Part shown: piece after piece, positions 18,872-28,297 of the stretch
How the letters are laid out: each line of letters opens with the position of its first letter
How positions within the stretch are numbered: the stretch's first letter is position 1
NCBI GenBank assembly: GCA_913061185.1
Contig: CAJXTI010000035.1
Span: 1 to 38,743 of the forward strand
Direction of reading: 5' to 3'
Source of the DNA: an uncultured Oceanobacter sp.
GTDB taxonomy: Bacteria > Pseudomonadota > Gammaproteobacteria > Pseudomonadales > Oceanobacteraceae
DNA: 38,743 bases
Made by a program: the position numbers and the translations under genes
Notes under the pieces: model-generated
Database searches by the model: none
What the model was told of the DNA's origin: nothing
What the model saw: only the letters and a program-made list of their open reading frames with translations

Positions 18872-19963
18872 CTACAGAACCGCTTTCGGATAGGAACCCA
18901 GCCATTTGTAATCCGCCGCGACCAGCTGCAACTGCGCCAACACAGGACGGATACTCTCGTCGTCACAGTGACCTTCAAAATCAATAAAAAAGGCATAATT
19001 CCAGGTGCCGGTGCGCGCTGGCCGGGTTTCGATACGGGTCAGACTGATACCGGCCTGATGGAATGGCTCCAGTACCTGGTACAAGGCACCCGGCTGGTTA
19101 CGACTGGAGACCATAATAGAGGTCTTGTCTTCACCACTGGAGAACGTCGCTTGACGCCCGACGATCAGGAAGCGCGTGGTATTGTCGGGACGATCTTCGA
19201 TATTGGCGTTACAGACAACCAACTGGTAAAGATCCGCCGCCACTTCTCCTGCAATAGCTGCACTGCCCGGCTCAAGACTGGCCCGGCGTGCGGCCTCCGC
19301 ATTGGAACTGAGGGCAATCCGCTCAATCCCCGGATAATGCTGATCGAGCCAACGACGACATTGTCCCAGCGACTGGGCATGGGAATATATCCGTTCAATC
19401 GGCTGCTCGGGATCTTTGCGCATCAAATGATGATGGATGCGCAATGTCACTTCGCCGCAGACCTGCAAGCTGGAATCAAAAAAACTGTCGAGGGTATGAG
19501 TCACTACGCCCTCTGTGGAATTTTCTACCGGTACAACGCCAAAATTAGCGGCTCCACTTTCCACTTCGCGGAACACATCGGCAATCGACACCTGACTGTG
19601 ACAGCACACGGCATGGCCAAAATGCTTGACTGCTGCCTGCTGGGTAAAGGTGCCTTCCGGGCCGAGAAAAGCAACATTGAGCGGCTCTTCCAGTGCCAGA
19701 CACTGGGACATGATTTCACGAAACAGTCGCGCCATGCTTTCGTTGGGCAAGGGGCCGGTATTCCGCGCCATCACATTACGCAGTACCTGTGCTTCCCGCT
19801 CCGGGCGATAAAACACCACGGTTTCACCCGGTGCAGCATATTTCTCTTTCACTTCTGCAACCTGCCTGGCACAACAGGCACGCTGATTGATCAACTCCTG
19901 AATTTGCCGGTCGATAGAGTCGATCGACTGACGCAGTTGTTCGAGTTCCTGGGCTTCACTCAT
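18872..19963 (-). CDS. pheA: Chorismate mutase / prephenate dehydratase (P-protein)
   Basis: PheA converts chorismate to prephenate and then to phenylpyruvate for phenylalanine synthesis. From ATG 19963 it has 363 residues. Residues 1-90 are an AroQ chorismate mutase (LRQSIDSIDRQIQELINQRA), about 93-270 is the dehydratase (FLGPEGTFTQQAA, VPVENSTEGVV, and the catalytic TRF in DNTTRFLIV), and the end is an ACT domain with GALYQVLEPF and IETRP, the phenylalanine-sensing site. An upstream ATG at 19999 lies inside an intercistronic hairpin and adds no conserved sequence, so it is rejected. It follows serC by 65 bases. Confidence 0.97.
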   Translation of the reverse strand: MSEAQELEQLRQSIDSIDRQIQELINQRACCARQVAEVKEKYAAPGETVVFYRPEREAQVLRNVMARNTGPLPNESMARLFREIMSQCLALEEPLNVAFLGPEGTFTQQAAVKHFGHAVCCHSQVSIADVFREVESGAANFGVVPVENSTEGVVTHTLDSFFDSSLQVCGEVTLRIHHHLMRKDPEQPIERIYSHAQSLGQCRRWLDQHYPGIERIALSSNAEAARRASLEPGSAAIAGEVAADLYQLVVCNANIEDRPDNTTRFLIVGRQATFSSGEDKTSIMVSSRNQPGALYQVLEPFHQAGISLTRIETRPARTGTWNYAFFIDFEGHCDDESIRPVLAQLQLVAADYKWLGSYPKAVL

Positions 19964-19996
19964 GAGTTGCCTTGCTTCGTTAGTCTGGAATGGAAT

Positions 19997-20021
19997 CACT
20001 GGCCCGACAGACGGGCCAGTG
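19997..20021 (-). promoter_or_regulatory. Perfect intercistronic hairpin between serC and pheA
   Basis: CACTGGCCCG and CGGGCCAGTG form perfect 10-bp arms around a five-base loop. It begins eight bases after the serC stop and ends 33 bases before the pheA start. There is no T-run, so it is more likely an mRNA-stability or processing element than a terminator. Confidence 0.6.
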
Positions 20022-20028
20022 CACGAGC

Positions 20029-21111
20029 TTAACCGTGGCGACGGGCAAAGTCGGTCATAAAATCAGTCAGGGCCACAACCGCAACTTCGGAGACCGCATT
20101 ATAAATACTGGCGCGCATGCCGCCCACACTGCGGTGTCCGGCCAGATTCAGTAATCCGGCGGCTTCGCTCTGCTGCAAAAAGAGCTTGTCCAGACGACTG
20201 TCAGCCAAGGTAAACGGCACGTTCATGATTGAACGGTTATTGATGGCAACCGGATTGGCATAAAAATCATGGCCATCAATAAATTGATACAGATGAGATG
20301 CCTTGCGATGATTGGCTGCCGCGATCGCCGCAACCCCACCCTGTTCTTTCAGCCACTCGAACACCAGGCCAGCCAGATACCAGCTGTAGGTCGGTGGCGT
20401 GTTATACATGGAGCCGTGATCCGCACACACCTTGTAATCAAACATGGTAGGAGTTGCCGCCTGAGCCTTGCCCAACAGGTCGTCACGAATAATCACTACA
20501 CACAGGCCCGCCGGGCCAATATTTTTCTGTGCACCTGCGTAAATCATGCCGAAGCGACTGACATCCAGCGCATCAGACAGAATCGCCGATGACAGGTCAG
20601 CCACCAGCGGCACATCCCCGGTAGCGGGAATATAATCAAACGCCACACCACCAATCGTTTCATTAGGGCAATAGTGGACGTAATCGGCATCGGCGTTTAA
20701 TGCCAGCTCCGACTGTGCTGGGGCCGAGGTAAAATGATTGTCTTCGGTATTAGCAATGACCCGCACATCGGCAAAGCGTCGGCCCTCTGCCAGGGCTTTT
20801 TTCGACCACTGACCCGTCACAATCTGATCGACCTTGCCACTGCCATTCGCCAGATTCAGCGGGATCATGGCGAACTGACTGCTGGCCCCCCCCTGCATAA
20901 ACAACACTTTATAGTTGTCAGGAATGGCCATCAGGTCGCGCAGATCCTGTTCGGCTTTTTCTGCCACCGCCACAAAATCAGCGCTGCGGTGACTCATTTC
21001 CATAATAGACAGGCCCTTGCCGTGCCAGTCTGCCAATTCCAGGCTCGCTCGTTCCAGCACCGCGGTGGGCAGCGCTGCCGGGCCGGCACAAAAGTTAAAC
21101 ACTCGGTTCAT
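20029..21111 (-). CDS. serC: Phosphoserine aminotransferase
   Basis: SerC transaminates 3-phosphohydroxypyruvate to phosphoserine, and the matching intermediate in pyridoxal phosphate synthesis. The 360-residue product opens RVFNFCAGPAALP, has the substrate motif GGASSQFAMIP, and carries the PLP lysine in YAGAQKNIGPAG. The C-terminus RASIYNAVSEVAVVAL is typical. The start at 21111 is standard. It is 58 bases after gyrA; the gap contains only a five-base-pair GC-rich stem (21135-21148). The gyrA-serC-pheA order is the start of the known Pseudomonas supraoperon. Confidence 0.97.
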   Translation of the reverse strand: MNRVFNFCAGPAALPTAVLERASLELADWHGKGLSIMEMSHRSADFVAVAEKAEQDLRDLMAIPDNYKVLFMQGGASSQFAMIPLNLANGSGKVDQIVTGQWSKKALAEGRRFADVRVIANTEDNHFTSAPAQSELALNADADYVHYCPNETIGGVAFDYIPATGDVPLVADLSSAILSDALDVSRFGMIYAGAQKNIGPAGLCVVIIRDDLLGKAQAATPTMFDYKVCADHGSMYNTPPTYSWYLAGLVFEWLKEQGGVAAIAAANHRKASHLYQFIDGHDFYANPVAINNRSIMNVPFTLADSRLDKLFLQQSEAAGLLNLAGHRSVGGMRASIYNAVSEVAVVALTDFMTDFARRHG

Positions 21112-21169
21112 CAGATTGATTGCTCTGTATTACAGGCGCCGGAGCGCCCCATCCAGACGAACGCAGCTT

Positions 21170-23908
21170 TTATTCCACGTCGTCGCCATTGTCTTCGGTG
21201 TCGTTTGCTTCTGTGCCATCCGTGTCAGTACTGACGCCGTCGTCGTCAAGGTCATCACTGCCACTGCTGTCCGCTTCCGCTGCAGGGGTATCCGCACTAG
21301 CGCCACTGACGACAGTATCATCGCCTTCGGCCAGCGCAGCCAGTACGGCTTCGTCGTCTTCAGGATCACAGATACGTTCCAGGCCAACCAGTTTTTCCTT
21401 GTCGCTGACGCGAATCAGGGTAACGCCCTGGGTGTTACGGCCCAGCAGTGATACTTCGTTAACATGTGTCCGCACCAGGGTGCCCTGATCACTGATCAGC
21501 ATCACTTCCTCGCCATCGAACACCTGTACGGCACCCACCATGCGACCATTACGGTCATTCGTGACCATGGCAATGACCCCTTGCGTACCGCGTCCCTTGG
21601 TCGGGAACTCGGTCACTTCGGTGCGCTTGCCAAAGCCGCGTTCCGAGGCGGTCAGAATGGCACCGTTTTCCTGTGGAATAATCAGCGCGATCACCACCTG
21701 ACCCTGACCCAGGGTAATACCCCGCACGCCACGAGCAGTGCGGCCCATCGGCCGAACGCCGCCCTTGCCTTCACTGTCCTGGCCTTCATAGAAACGAACC
21801 GCCTTGCCCGCGTCAGAAAGCAGCATAATATCGCGTGAGCCATCGGTAATGGCAACACCCACCAGATGATCACCTTCGTCCAGCTCACACGCGATCAGAC
21901 CGCTGGAGCGCGGACGGGAAAACTGGTCAAGCGAGGTTTTCTTCACCGTCCCCCGCGCCGTCGCCATAAAGACGTAATTGTCTTCGCGGTACTCAACCAC
22001 CGGCAGAATCGCGGTAATGCGTTCGCCTTCGTCCAGCGCCAGGACGTTCACAATCGGACGGCCCTTGGCGTTACGGCTGGCCTGCGGAATATCGTACACC
22101 GTCAGCCAATAGACCTTGCCCGCATCAGTAAAACACAACACCGTATCATGGCTGTTCACCACTAACAGATGTTCGATAAAGTCTTCATCTTTGACCGATG
22201 TCGCCGAGCGACCCTTGCCGCCACGCTTCTGAGCCTGATAGGCATCAATCGGCTGAGTCTTGGCATAGCCGCTGTGCGACAACGTCAGCACCAGATCTTC
22301 TTCAGGAATCAGATCCGCCATGCTCAGATCACGTTTCACCACCATGATTTCGGTTTTGCGGCCATCGCCGTACTCTGCGCGAATGGCTTCCAGCTCCTCA
22401 CGAATCACGGTCATCAAACGCTCTGCACTGCCGAGAATTTCCAGATACTCGGCGATTTCTTCGAGTTTTTGCTGGTATTCTTCGATCAGTTTTTCATGCT
22501 CAAGGCCGGTCAGTTTCTGCAAGCGCAGATCAAGAATGGCCTGCGCCTGTGCCGGTGACAGATGATACTTGCCAGCCCGGAAACCAAATTCTTCTGGCAG
22601 ATCGTCCGGACGACAGGCGTCTTCACCGGCACGCTCCAGCATATCCAGCACATCACCTGGATCCCAAGCGGTAGCGATCAGTTTTTCTTTGGCTTCGGCC
22701 GCATTGGTTGATTCCTTGATCAGCTGGATCACCGGATCAATATTTGCCAGTGCCAGTGCCAGGCCTTCGAGCAAATGGCCACGTTCACGCGCCTTGCGCA
22801 AATCAAAAATGGTGCGACGGGTAACCACTTCGCGGCGGTGCTTGACGAAGGCTTCCAGCAACTGCTTCAGGTTCAGCGTGCGGGGCTGGCCATCGACCAG
22901 TGCCACCACGTTAATACCAAACACACCTTGCAACTGGGTCTGGGCGAACAAGTTGTTCAGCACCACTTCCGGCATTTCGCCACGGCGCAGCTCAATCACA
23001 ATGCGCATACCGTCCTTGTCGGACTCATCACGCAGCTCGGTGATACCTTCAAGTTTCTTTTCTTTGACCAGCTCGGCGATTTTTTCAATCAGACGGGCCT
23101 TGTTCACCTGATAGGGAATCTCGGTGAAGATGATGCTGACCTTGCCGTTTTTTTCGTCGGTTTCGAAGTGATGACGGGCGCGCAGGTAAATACGGCCACG
23201 ACCGGTACGATAGGCTTCGACAATACCATCACGGCCGTTAATAAAGGCGCCGGTGGGGAAATCCGGGCCCGGAATAAATTCCATCAGCGCATCAATATCG
23301 AGATCCGGATTGTCAATCAACGCCAGACAACCGGTCAGAACTTCGGTCAGGTTGTGCGGCGGAATATTGGTCGCCATACCGACGGCAATACCGGACGAAC
23401 CATTTACCAGCAAGTTTGGTACACGAGTAGGCAAGACTGCCGGAATTTGCTCAGTGCCATCGTAGTTGGGCACCCAGTCGACGGTTTCTTTCTCAATATC
23501 GGCCAGCATGTCATGGCTGATCTTGTCCATGCGAATTTCGGTATAACGCATGGCCGCTGCCGAGTCACCGTCAACGGAGCCGAAGTTGCCCTGACCATCC
23601 ACCAGCGTATAGCGCATGGAGAAATCCTGGGCCATACGCACAATAGTGTCGTAAACAGCAGAGTCACCGTGGGGGTGGTATTTACCAATCACGTCACCGA
23701 CCACACGGGCAGATTTTTTGTATGGCTTGTTCCAGTCGTTGTTCAGTACATTCATCGCATGCAAGACGCGACGATGAACCGGTTTGAGACCATCCCGAAC
23801 ATCCGGCAACGCCCGTCCGACAATCACGCTCATGGCGTAGTCGAGGTACGATTGTTGCAATTCATCTTCGATGTTAATCGGGAGAACTTCTTTGGCTAAC
23901 TCACCCAT
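21170..23908 (-). CDS. gyrA: DNA gyrase subunit A
   Basis: GyrA is the DNA breakage-reunion subunit of gyrase. The 912-residue product has the winged-helix core with [17 protein letters not shown], which keeps the Ser and Asp found at positions 83 and 87 of quinolone-sensitive E. coli. The active tyrosine is in [10 protein letters not shown]. The GyrA box QKRGGKG marks the DNA-wrapping beta-pinwheel. The last roughly 50 residues form a long acidic Asp/Ser/Thr-rich tail, making it longer than E. coli GyrA (875). It heads the minus-strand supraoperon. Upstream on the minus strand TATGCT (24110-24105) is a possible -10. Confidence 0.98.
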   Translation of the reverse strand: MGELAKEVLPINIEDELQQSYLDYAMSVIVGRALPDVRDGLKPVHRRVLHAMNVLNNDWNKPYKKSARVVGDVIGKYHPHGDSAVYDTIVRMAQDFSMRYTLVDGQGNFGSVDGDSAAAMRYTEIRMDKISHDMLADIEKETVDWVPNYDGTEQIPAVLPTRVPNLLVNGSSGIAVGMATNIPPHNLTEVLTGCLALIDNPDLDIDALMEFIPGPDFPTGAFINGRDGIVEAYRTGRGRIYLRARHHFETDEKNGKVSIIFTEIPYQVNKARLIEKIAELVKEKKLEGITELRDESDKDGMRIVIELRRGEMPEVVLNNLFAQTQLQGVFGINVVALVDGQPRTLNLKQLLEAFVKHRREVVTRRTIFDLRKARERGHLLEGLALALANIDPVIQLIKESTNAAEAKEKLIATAWDPGDVLDMLERAGEDACRPDDLPEEFGFRAGKYHLSPAQAQAILDLRLQKLTGLEHEKLIEEYQQKLEEIAEYLEILGSAERLMTVIREELEAIRAEYGDGRKTEIMVVKRDLSMADLIPEEDLVLTLSHSGYAKTQPIDAYQAQKRGGKGRSATSVKDEDFIEHLLVVNSHDTVLCFTDAGKVYWLTVYDIPQASRNAKGRPIVNVLALDEGERITAILPVVEYREDNYVFMATARGTVKKTSLDQFSRPRSSGLIACELDEGDHLVGVAITDGSRDIMLLSDAGKAVRFYEGQDSEGKGGVRPMGRTARGVRGITLGQGQVVIALIIPQENGAILTASERGFGKRTEVTEFPTKGRGTQGVIAMVTNDRNGRMVGAVQVFDGEEVMLISDQGTLVRTHVNEVSLLGRNTQGVTLIRVSDKEKLVGLERICDPEDDEAVLAALAEGDDTVVSGASADTPAAEADSSGSDDLDDDGVSTDTDGTEANDTEDNGDDVE

Positions 23909-24383
23909 AGACTATTAAGATCCGTGCTGTATCGCTTGGCCACATACCGTGGCGATGGCATTCACTTGACTGCATTTACTGAAGTGGCGGTACGATTGAA
24001 CGGACACCCGAAACAACGACTGCCAGACCAGAATCAGTACCCTTGCCGCACTGTGCTGACCGCTGTAAAGCCGAGTCCATCCAGTACCGCAAAACAAAGC
24101 GCGTAGCATACCATAAAAGCACTGATAACCTAGTACACTCCCTGCCAGAAGCGTCTCAGAACAACCACAAGCCCACGCTGGACAAAATGCCCGGCAGCGG
24201 ACATCTTTTCAGACAAAAGCGCTCCATTGCCCTTGACGGCCGCCCAAACCGCACTTTTGAATCCCAATCTTGCGTACTCGTCAAGTCTGCAGTCGCGAAC
24301 ACCCCCGAACGATGGATATAATCGCCCCTGCACCCGCCACTCGCTGGCGGCGATTCCCACTCTCAATCAAATGAGGACTTTTC
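23909..24383. other. Divergent spacer between gyrA and the MTA deaminase gene
   Basis: This 475-base stretch has no convincing gene. A minus-strand open frame at 24130-24366 (78 residues) is Arg/Val-rich, matches nothing I know, and covers the deaminase promoter. A clear TATAAT at 24317-24322 serves the plus-strand gene, though its -35 is poor. In Pseudomonas the gene mtnA occupies this place; no remnant of it is visible. Confidence 0.5.
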
Positions 24384-25688
24384 ATGGCTGCAGATCTGCG
24401 CCTCAACGCCCGTTGGCTGGTGCCAATGGACGGCAACAAACCGATCATCGACCATGCGTCGGTTTTTGTGACCAATGGCCGCATCGAAGCCATCGAGCCG
24501 TCATCGTCCGAACGCAGCGCCCGGCAAACCATCGAACTGCCTCATCACGCGCTGTTACCCGGCTACATCAACGCCCACGGCCACGCTGCCATGTCCCTGT
24601 TCCGTGGCTTGGCCGATGACCTGCCACTGATGAACTGGCTGCAACACCACATCTGGCCAGCAGAAGCACAATGGGTCAGCAGCGAGTTTGTGCGTCAGGG
24701 CACAGAACTGGCGATTGCTGAAATGATCCGCTCCGGCACCACCACCTTTGCAGACATGTACTTTTATCCGCAGGACGCCATTGACGCCTCACTGGCCGCG
24801 GGCATGCGTCACGTCAGCTTTACGCCGATTCTGGACTTCCCCACCAATTACGCCAGCAACGCCGACGAATACATCCAGAAAGCCCTGGCAGTGCGCGACC
24901 AGTACCAGCACCACGATCTGGTCACGCTGGGGCTAGGCCCCCATGCTCCCTATACGGTTTCTGATGCGCCGTTACGGCAGATTCGGATCATCGCCGACGA
25001 ACTGCAGCTGCCGGTGCAAATTCATTTGCACGAAACCGCCTTTGAAGTTCAGGACAGCCTCGAGCAACTGGGCAAGCGCCCTATCGAACGCCTGTTCGAT
25101 CTGGGTTTCCTGAGCAAGGATGTCAGTTGTGTGCACATGACCCAGATTAACGACAGCGATCTCGACCTGATCAAACAAAGTCGTGCCAGCGTTATCCACT
25201 GCCCGGAATCCAATCTCAAGCTGGCCAGTGGTTTTTGCCCAACCGCACGACTATTGGCAGCCGGAATCCCGCTGGGCCTCGGCACTGACGGCGCCGCCAG
25301 CAACAACGATCTCAATCTGCAGGCAGAAATGAAAACCGCCGCCATGCTGGCCAAGGCCGTAGCAGCAGATGCCGCAGTGGTTCCTGCCTTGCAGGCGCTG
25401 CATATGGCCACGCTGGGCAGCGCGCAAGCCCTGGGGATTGACCAGTACACCGGCTCAGTCGAAATCGGCAAATGGGCAGACTTACAGGCCGTCGATCTGT
25501 CGCAATTACCCCAACAACCCCTTTACGATCCCATCTCGCAACTGGTCTATACCGACAGCAGCCGTTACACCAGCCACGTCTGGGTGGCAGGCAAGGCACT
25601 GCTGAGTGAAGCAGAATTGACCCACATTGACGTCGACAGACTGACCGCCACTGCCAGGCAATGGTGTCAGCGTATTCGCCCGAATTAA
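24384..25688 (+). CDS. mtaD: 5-methylthioadenosine / S-adenosylhomocysteine deaminase
   Basis: This 434-residue member of the TRZ/ATZ branch of the amidohydrolases removes the amino group of methylthioadenosine (to methylthioinosine) and often of S-adenosylhomocysteine. Metal ligands are His65 and His67 in NAHGHAAM, His in IHLHETAFE, His in CVHMTQ, and the catalytic Asp in LGTDGAASNNDLN. SGTTTFADMYFY is typical of the deaminase group. In Pseudomonas aeruginosa the gene at this position encodes MTA deaminase, the basis for the assignment. ATG 24384 is preceded by GAGGAC. It probably forms an operon with ubiG 33 bases on. Guanine or s-triazine relatives are less likely alternatives. Confidence 0.9.
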   Translation: MAADLRLNARWLVPMDGNKPIIDHASVFVTNGRIEAIEPSSSERSARQTIELPHHALLPGYINAHGHAAMSLFRGLADDLPLMNWLQHHIWPAEAQWVSSEFVRQGTELAIAEMIRSGTTTFADMYFYPQDAIDASLAAGMRHVSFTPILDFPTNYASNADEYIQKALAVRDQYQHHDLVTLGLGPHAPYTVSDAPLRQIRIIADELQLPVQIHLHETAFEVQDSLEQLGKRPIERLFDLGFLSKDVSCVHMTQINDSDLDLIKQSRASVIHCPESNLKLASGFCPTARLLAAGIPLGLGTDGAASNNDLNLQAEMKTAAMLAKAVAADAAVVPALQALHMATLGSAQALGIDQYTGSVEIGKWADLQAVDLSQLPQQPLYDPISQLVYTDSSRYTSHVWVAGKALLSEAELTHIDVDRLTATARQWCQRIRPN

Positions 25689-25721
25689 CCCGAGATCCCG
25701 ACGGGACAACAGGAAATCACT

Positions 25722-26450
25722 ATGACCGAACACAGCACGCCGAACGTCGACCCTGCCGAAATCGCCAAGTTTGAAGCTCTGGCCAGCCGCTGGTGGGACC
25801 CGGAGAGCGAATTCAAGCCCTTGCACGACATCAATCCGTTACGCTGCAATTACATCGATCAAGCCGCTGAACTGGCAGGCAAAAACGTGCTGGATGTTGG
25901 TTGCGGCGGTGGCCTGCTGAGCGAAGCCATGGCCCAGCGAGGTGCCAGTGTTACCGGTATCGACATGGGCGACGCTCCGCTGAATGTCGCCCGTCTGCAC
26001 GCCCTCGAATCCGGCGTCAGCATCAACTACCAGCGTATTGCCGTCGAAACGCTGGCAGCACAGCAACCCGCCAGTTTCGACGTCGTCACCTGTCTCGAAA
26101 TGCTCGAACACGTACCCGACCCGGCATCCATCATCCGTGCTTGCGCAACACTGGTAAAACCTGGGGGCAAGGTGTTTTTTTCGACCCTCAACCGCAACCC
26201 CAAAGCCTATGGCATGGCCATTCTCGGTGCTGAATACCTGCTGAAAATGCTGCCCGCAGGAACTCATGATTACAGCAAGTTCATCAAACCGAGTGAACTG
26301 ACCCGCTGGTGTCGCCAGGCAGGCCTGCAGGCCGACCACATCACCGGCATGACCTACAATCCGTTGTTCAAGAGTTACAAATTGAACGACCAGGACGTCA
26401 GCGTAAACTACCTGCTCGCCACTACCCGCCCACCACAGGACGACGCATGA
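25722..26450 (+). CDS. ubiG: Ubiquinone biosynthesis O-methyltransferase
   Basis: UbiG performs both O-methylations of the ubiquinone ring using S-adenosylmethionine. The 242-residue product has the N-terminal [29 protein letters not shown] typical of the family, the SAM-binding DVGCGGG at 58-64, EMLEHVPDP and [12 protein letters not shown]. Its product SAH is a likely substrate of the upstream deaminase, which would make the pairing metabolically sensible; that is inference. It overlaps the next gene by four bases. Confidence 0.97.
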   Translation: MTEHSTPNVDPAEIAKFEALASRWWDPESEFKPLHDINPLRCNYIDQAAELAGKNVLDVGCGGGLLSEAMAQRGASVTGIDMGDAPLNVARLHALESGVSINYQRIAVETLAAQQPASFDVVTCLEMLEHVPDPASIIRACATLVKPGGKVFFSTLNRNPKAYGMAILGAEYLLKMLPAGTHDYSKFIKPSELTRWCRQAGLQADHITGMTYNPLFKSYKLNDQDVSVNYLLATTRPPQDDA

Positions 26451-27121
26451 GCCAACCCTACCCGCACGCCATCCTGTTTGACCTGGATGGCACATTACTC
26501 GATAGCGCGCCCGATTTTTTTGGTGTCGTCAACTCGCTACGCCAGGAACTGGGTAAAGCGCCGCTGGCAACCGCCACCATCCGCCAGCAAGTCAGCAATG
26601 GCGGTGCAGCCTTGACCGAAATAACCTGGGAGGTCAGCCGCGATCATCCTGAATTTGGTGACTACCGCGAGCAGCTGCTGAGCCGCTACGGTGACTACCT
26701 CGCCAGTGCCAGCGCCCTGTTCCCTGGCTTCAGCGCCGTCCTGGACGAATTACAATTACTGGGCGTGCAGTGGGGTATCGTCACCAACAAACCGCGCCGT
26801 TTTGCCGAACCCTTACTGGAAAAGCTGGCGCTTGAAACGCCAGTATTGGTGTGCCCCGAAGACGTCAGCCTGGCCAAGCCTGATCCGGCAAGTCTGCTAT
26901 TAGCCGCCACCCGACTCGGCCTAAAACCAGAGGCCTGCTGGTACGTCGGCGATCACCTCCGTGACATACAAGCGGGCAAGGCGGCTGGCATGCCAACCAT
27001 CGCCGCCCTGTTTGGTTATATAGAGGATCATGATGATCCGCAGCGCTGGCAAGCCGACGCCTGCATCAATACCCCGGATGAACTGATCACCCTGCTTGGC
27101 CAGCAACCATTATCACGCTAA
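26447..27121 (+). CDS. mupP: HAD phosphatase, MupP-like (N-acetylmuramic acid 6-phosphate phosphatase)
   Basis: This 224-residue HAD-superfamily phosphatase has the nucleophile motif [10 protein letters not shown] with Asp12 and Asp14, IVTNKP as motif II, the motif III lysine in SLAKPDP, and [15 protein letters not shown] as motif IV. In Pseudomonas the gene after ubiG is mupP, which dephosphorylates MurNAc-6-phosphate in peptidoglycan recycling; the older label was Gph (phosphoglycolate phosphatase). Position supports MupP but sequence alone cannot exclude Gph. The ATG at 26447 overlaps the ubiG stop as ATGA, and the longer open frame from 26309 runs through ubiG and is rejected. Confidence 0.87.
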   Translation: MSQPYPHAILFDLDGTLLDSAPDFFGVVNSLRQELGKAPLATATIRQQVSNGGAALTEITWEVSRDHPEFGDYREQLLSRYGDYLASASALFPGFSAVLDELQLLGVQWGIVTNKPRRFAEPLLEKLALETPVLVCPEDVSLAKPDPASLLLAATRLGLKPEACWYVGDHLRDIQAGKAAGMPTIAALFGYIEDHDDPQRWQADACINTPDELITLLGQQPLSR

Positions 27122-27214
27122 CGGGCGTAAGAATCCGACCACCAGTGCCTGGATCAGCTCTATCGGCTAATCAACGTACGCACTGATCCGACTCATCAGA
27201 CCAAGGATTTTCGA

Positions 27215-27970
27215 ATGACCGCAACACAACCCCTGCAAGGTCGCACCATTATGGTAACCGGTGCGGGCTACGGCATCGGCCGCGAAGCTGCGCTGACCTA
27301 CGCCCGTGCCGGTGCCACCGTACTGTTACTGGGACGCACCCAGGAAGCACTCAACGACACCTACGACCTGATTGAAGCAGAGCAGCTGCCGCAGGCGGCA
27401 GTACTGCCCTTCGACCTTGAAACCAGCGAAGAAACACCCTATCAACAGCTGGCGCAATTGATCGAGGAGCATTTTGGTCATCTGGATGGCCTGTTACTGA
27501 ATGCCGGGGTGCTCGGCCAGCGCACCCCGATTGATAACTACCACGCTGACACCTGGCTGAAGGTGATGCAGATTAACGTCAACGGCCAATTTCTACTGAT
27601 CAAACACCTGCTGCCGCTATTACACAAGGCCGCAGCGGATGCCTCGATCCTGTTTACCAGCAGCAGTGTTGGTCGCACCGGTCGCGCCTACTGGGGTGCC
27701 TATTCTGTTTCCAAATTTGCAACCGAAGGGCTGATGCAGGTATTGGCGCAGGAACTGGAAAACACCAGTAACATCCGCGTTAATGCCATCAATCCCGGAG
27801 CCACCCGCACCACCATGCGAGCCGCAGCCTACCCGGTAGAAAACCCGGCCAATGTCACAGCGCCCAGCGCCATCATGCCGCTGTACTTGCATCTGATGAG
27901 TCCAGCAGCTATCGGTATTCATGGTCAAAGCCTGGATGCCCAGGGGGAGAACGCTTTTCTGATTGACTAA
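27215..27970 (+). CDS. yciK: YciK-like short-chain dehydrogenase/reductase
   Basis: This 251-residue classical SDR has the cofactor motif TGAGYGIG at residues 15-22, LLLNAGVLG as the NAG motif, and a catalytic Ser-Tyr-Lys arrangement (TSSSVG, then AYSVSKFA). VNAINPGATRTTMRAAAYP near the C-terminus is typical of the YciK group. The substrate is unknown. It lies 93 bases after the MupP-like gene, the same order as in Pseudomonas. It is soluble, with no signal sequence or membrane segment. Confidence 0.9.
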   Translation: MTATQPLQGRTIMVTGAGYGIGREAALTYARAGATVLLLGRTQEALNDTYDLIEAEQLPQAAVLPFDLETSEETPYQQLAQLIEEHFGHLDGLLLNAGVLGQRTPIDNYHADTWLKVMQINVNGQFLLIKHLLPLLHKAAADASILFTSSSVGRTGRAYWGAYSVSKFATEGLMQVLAQELENTSNIRVNAINPGATRTTMRAAAYPVENPANVTAPSAIMPLYLHLMSPAAIGIHGQSLDAQGENAFLID

Positions 27971-28297
27971 CGCTCGTTTGGGCCTTGCTGCAACCGTTCA
28001 ATGACTGGCTCCCGTGCTCTGGCGTGGAGCCGAACCCGCAACTGCATTCCCCGCAGCGCCGTGGAACGAGAACGTCCGACTCCTGACAAAATATTGACAA
28101 AACTTTCAAGGCAAACGCCAGAAAATATGCGTCCTCTTCCGGCAATCCTTGCCGCTCTGCCGTAATTATTGCCGCCTGAAATCAGAAAATTAATACAATG
28201 CATTGAATTTAATAGAGTTTTATAAAAAACAAACAATGGCATGAAATTCGCTAAATACCTCTCATCTTAATAATCAACCGGCAAGAGGTAGCGACTG
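27971..28297. other. Spacer between yciK and the GGDEF gene
   Basis: This 327-base region has no gene. It contains REP-like copy 2 (28004-28072), then an AT-rich stretch with the perfect palindrome CAATGCATTG at 28196-28205 set in a longer partly symmetric AT-rich sequence (about 28190-28212). TTGACA occurs at 28094-28099 but no proper -10 follows at 16-18 bases. The palindrome is a possible operator for the diguanylate cyclase gene. Confidence 0.5.
28004..28072 (-). repeat. REP-like interspersed hairpin repeat, copy 2 (inverted)
   Basis: Read on the minus strand it begins TTCTCGTTCC, has a G-rich arm GGGGAATGCA, and ends ACGCCAGAGCACGGGAGC. It therefore shares both ends and the central layout with copy 1 at 4128-4200, which lies on the plus strand. 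The hairpin here is imperfect, so this copy is more decayed. Confidence 0.55.

Noticed and set aside
22775..23899. Plus-strand open frame of 374 codons opposite gyrA
   Set aside because: Shadow of the highly biased gyrA codons; no recognisable domain.
24130..24366. Minus-strand 78-codon open frame between gyrA and the MTA deaminase gene
   Set aside because: Covers the TATAAT of the deaminase promoter and shows no likeness to mtnA or any family.
28094..28122. TTGACA as promoter of the GGDEF gene
   Set aside because: No -10-like hexamer at 16-18 bases; the bases there read GCCAGA.
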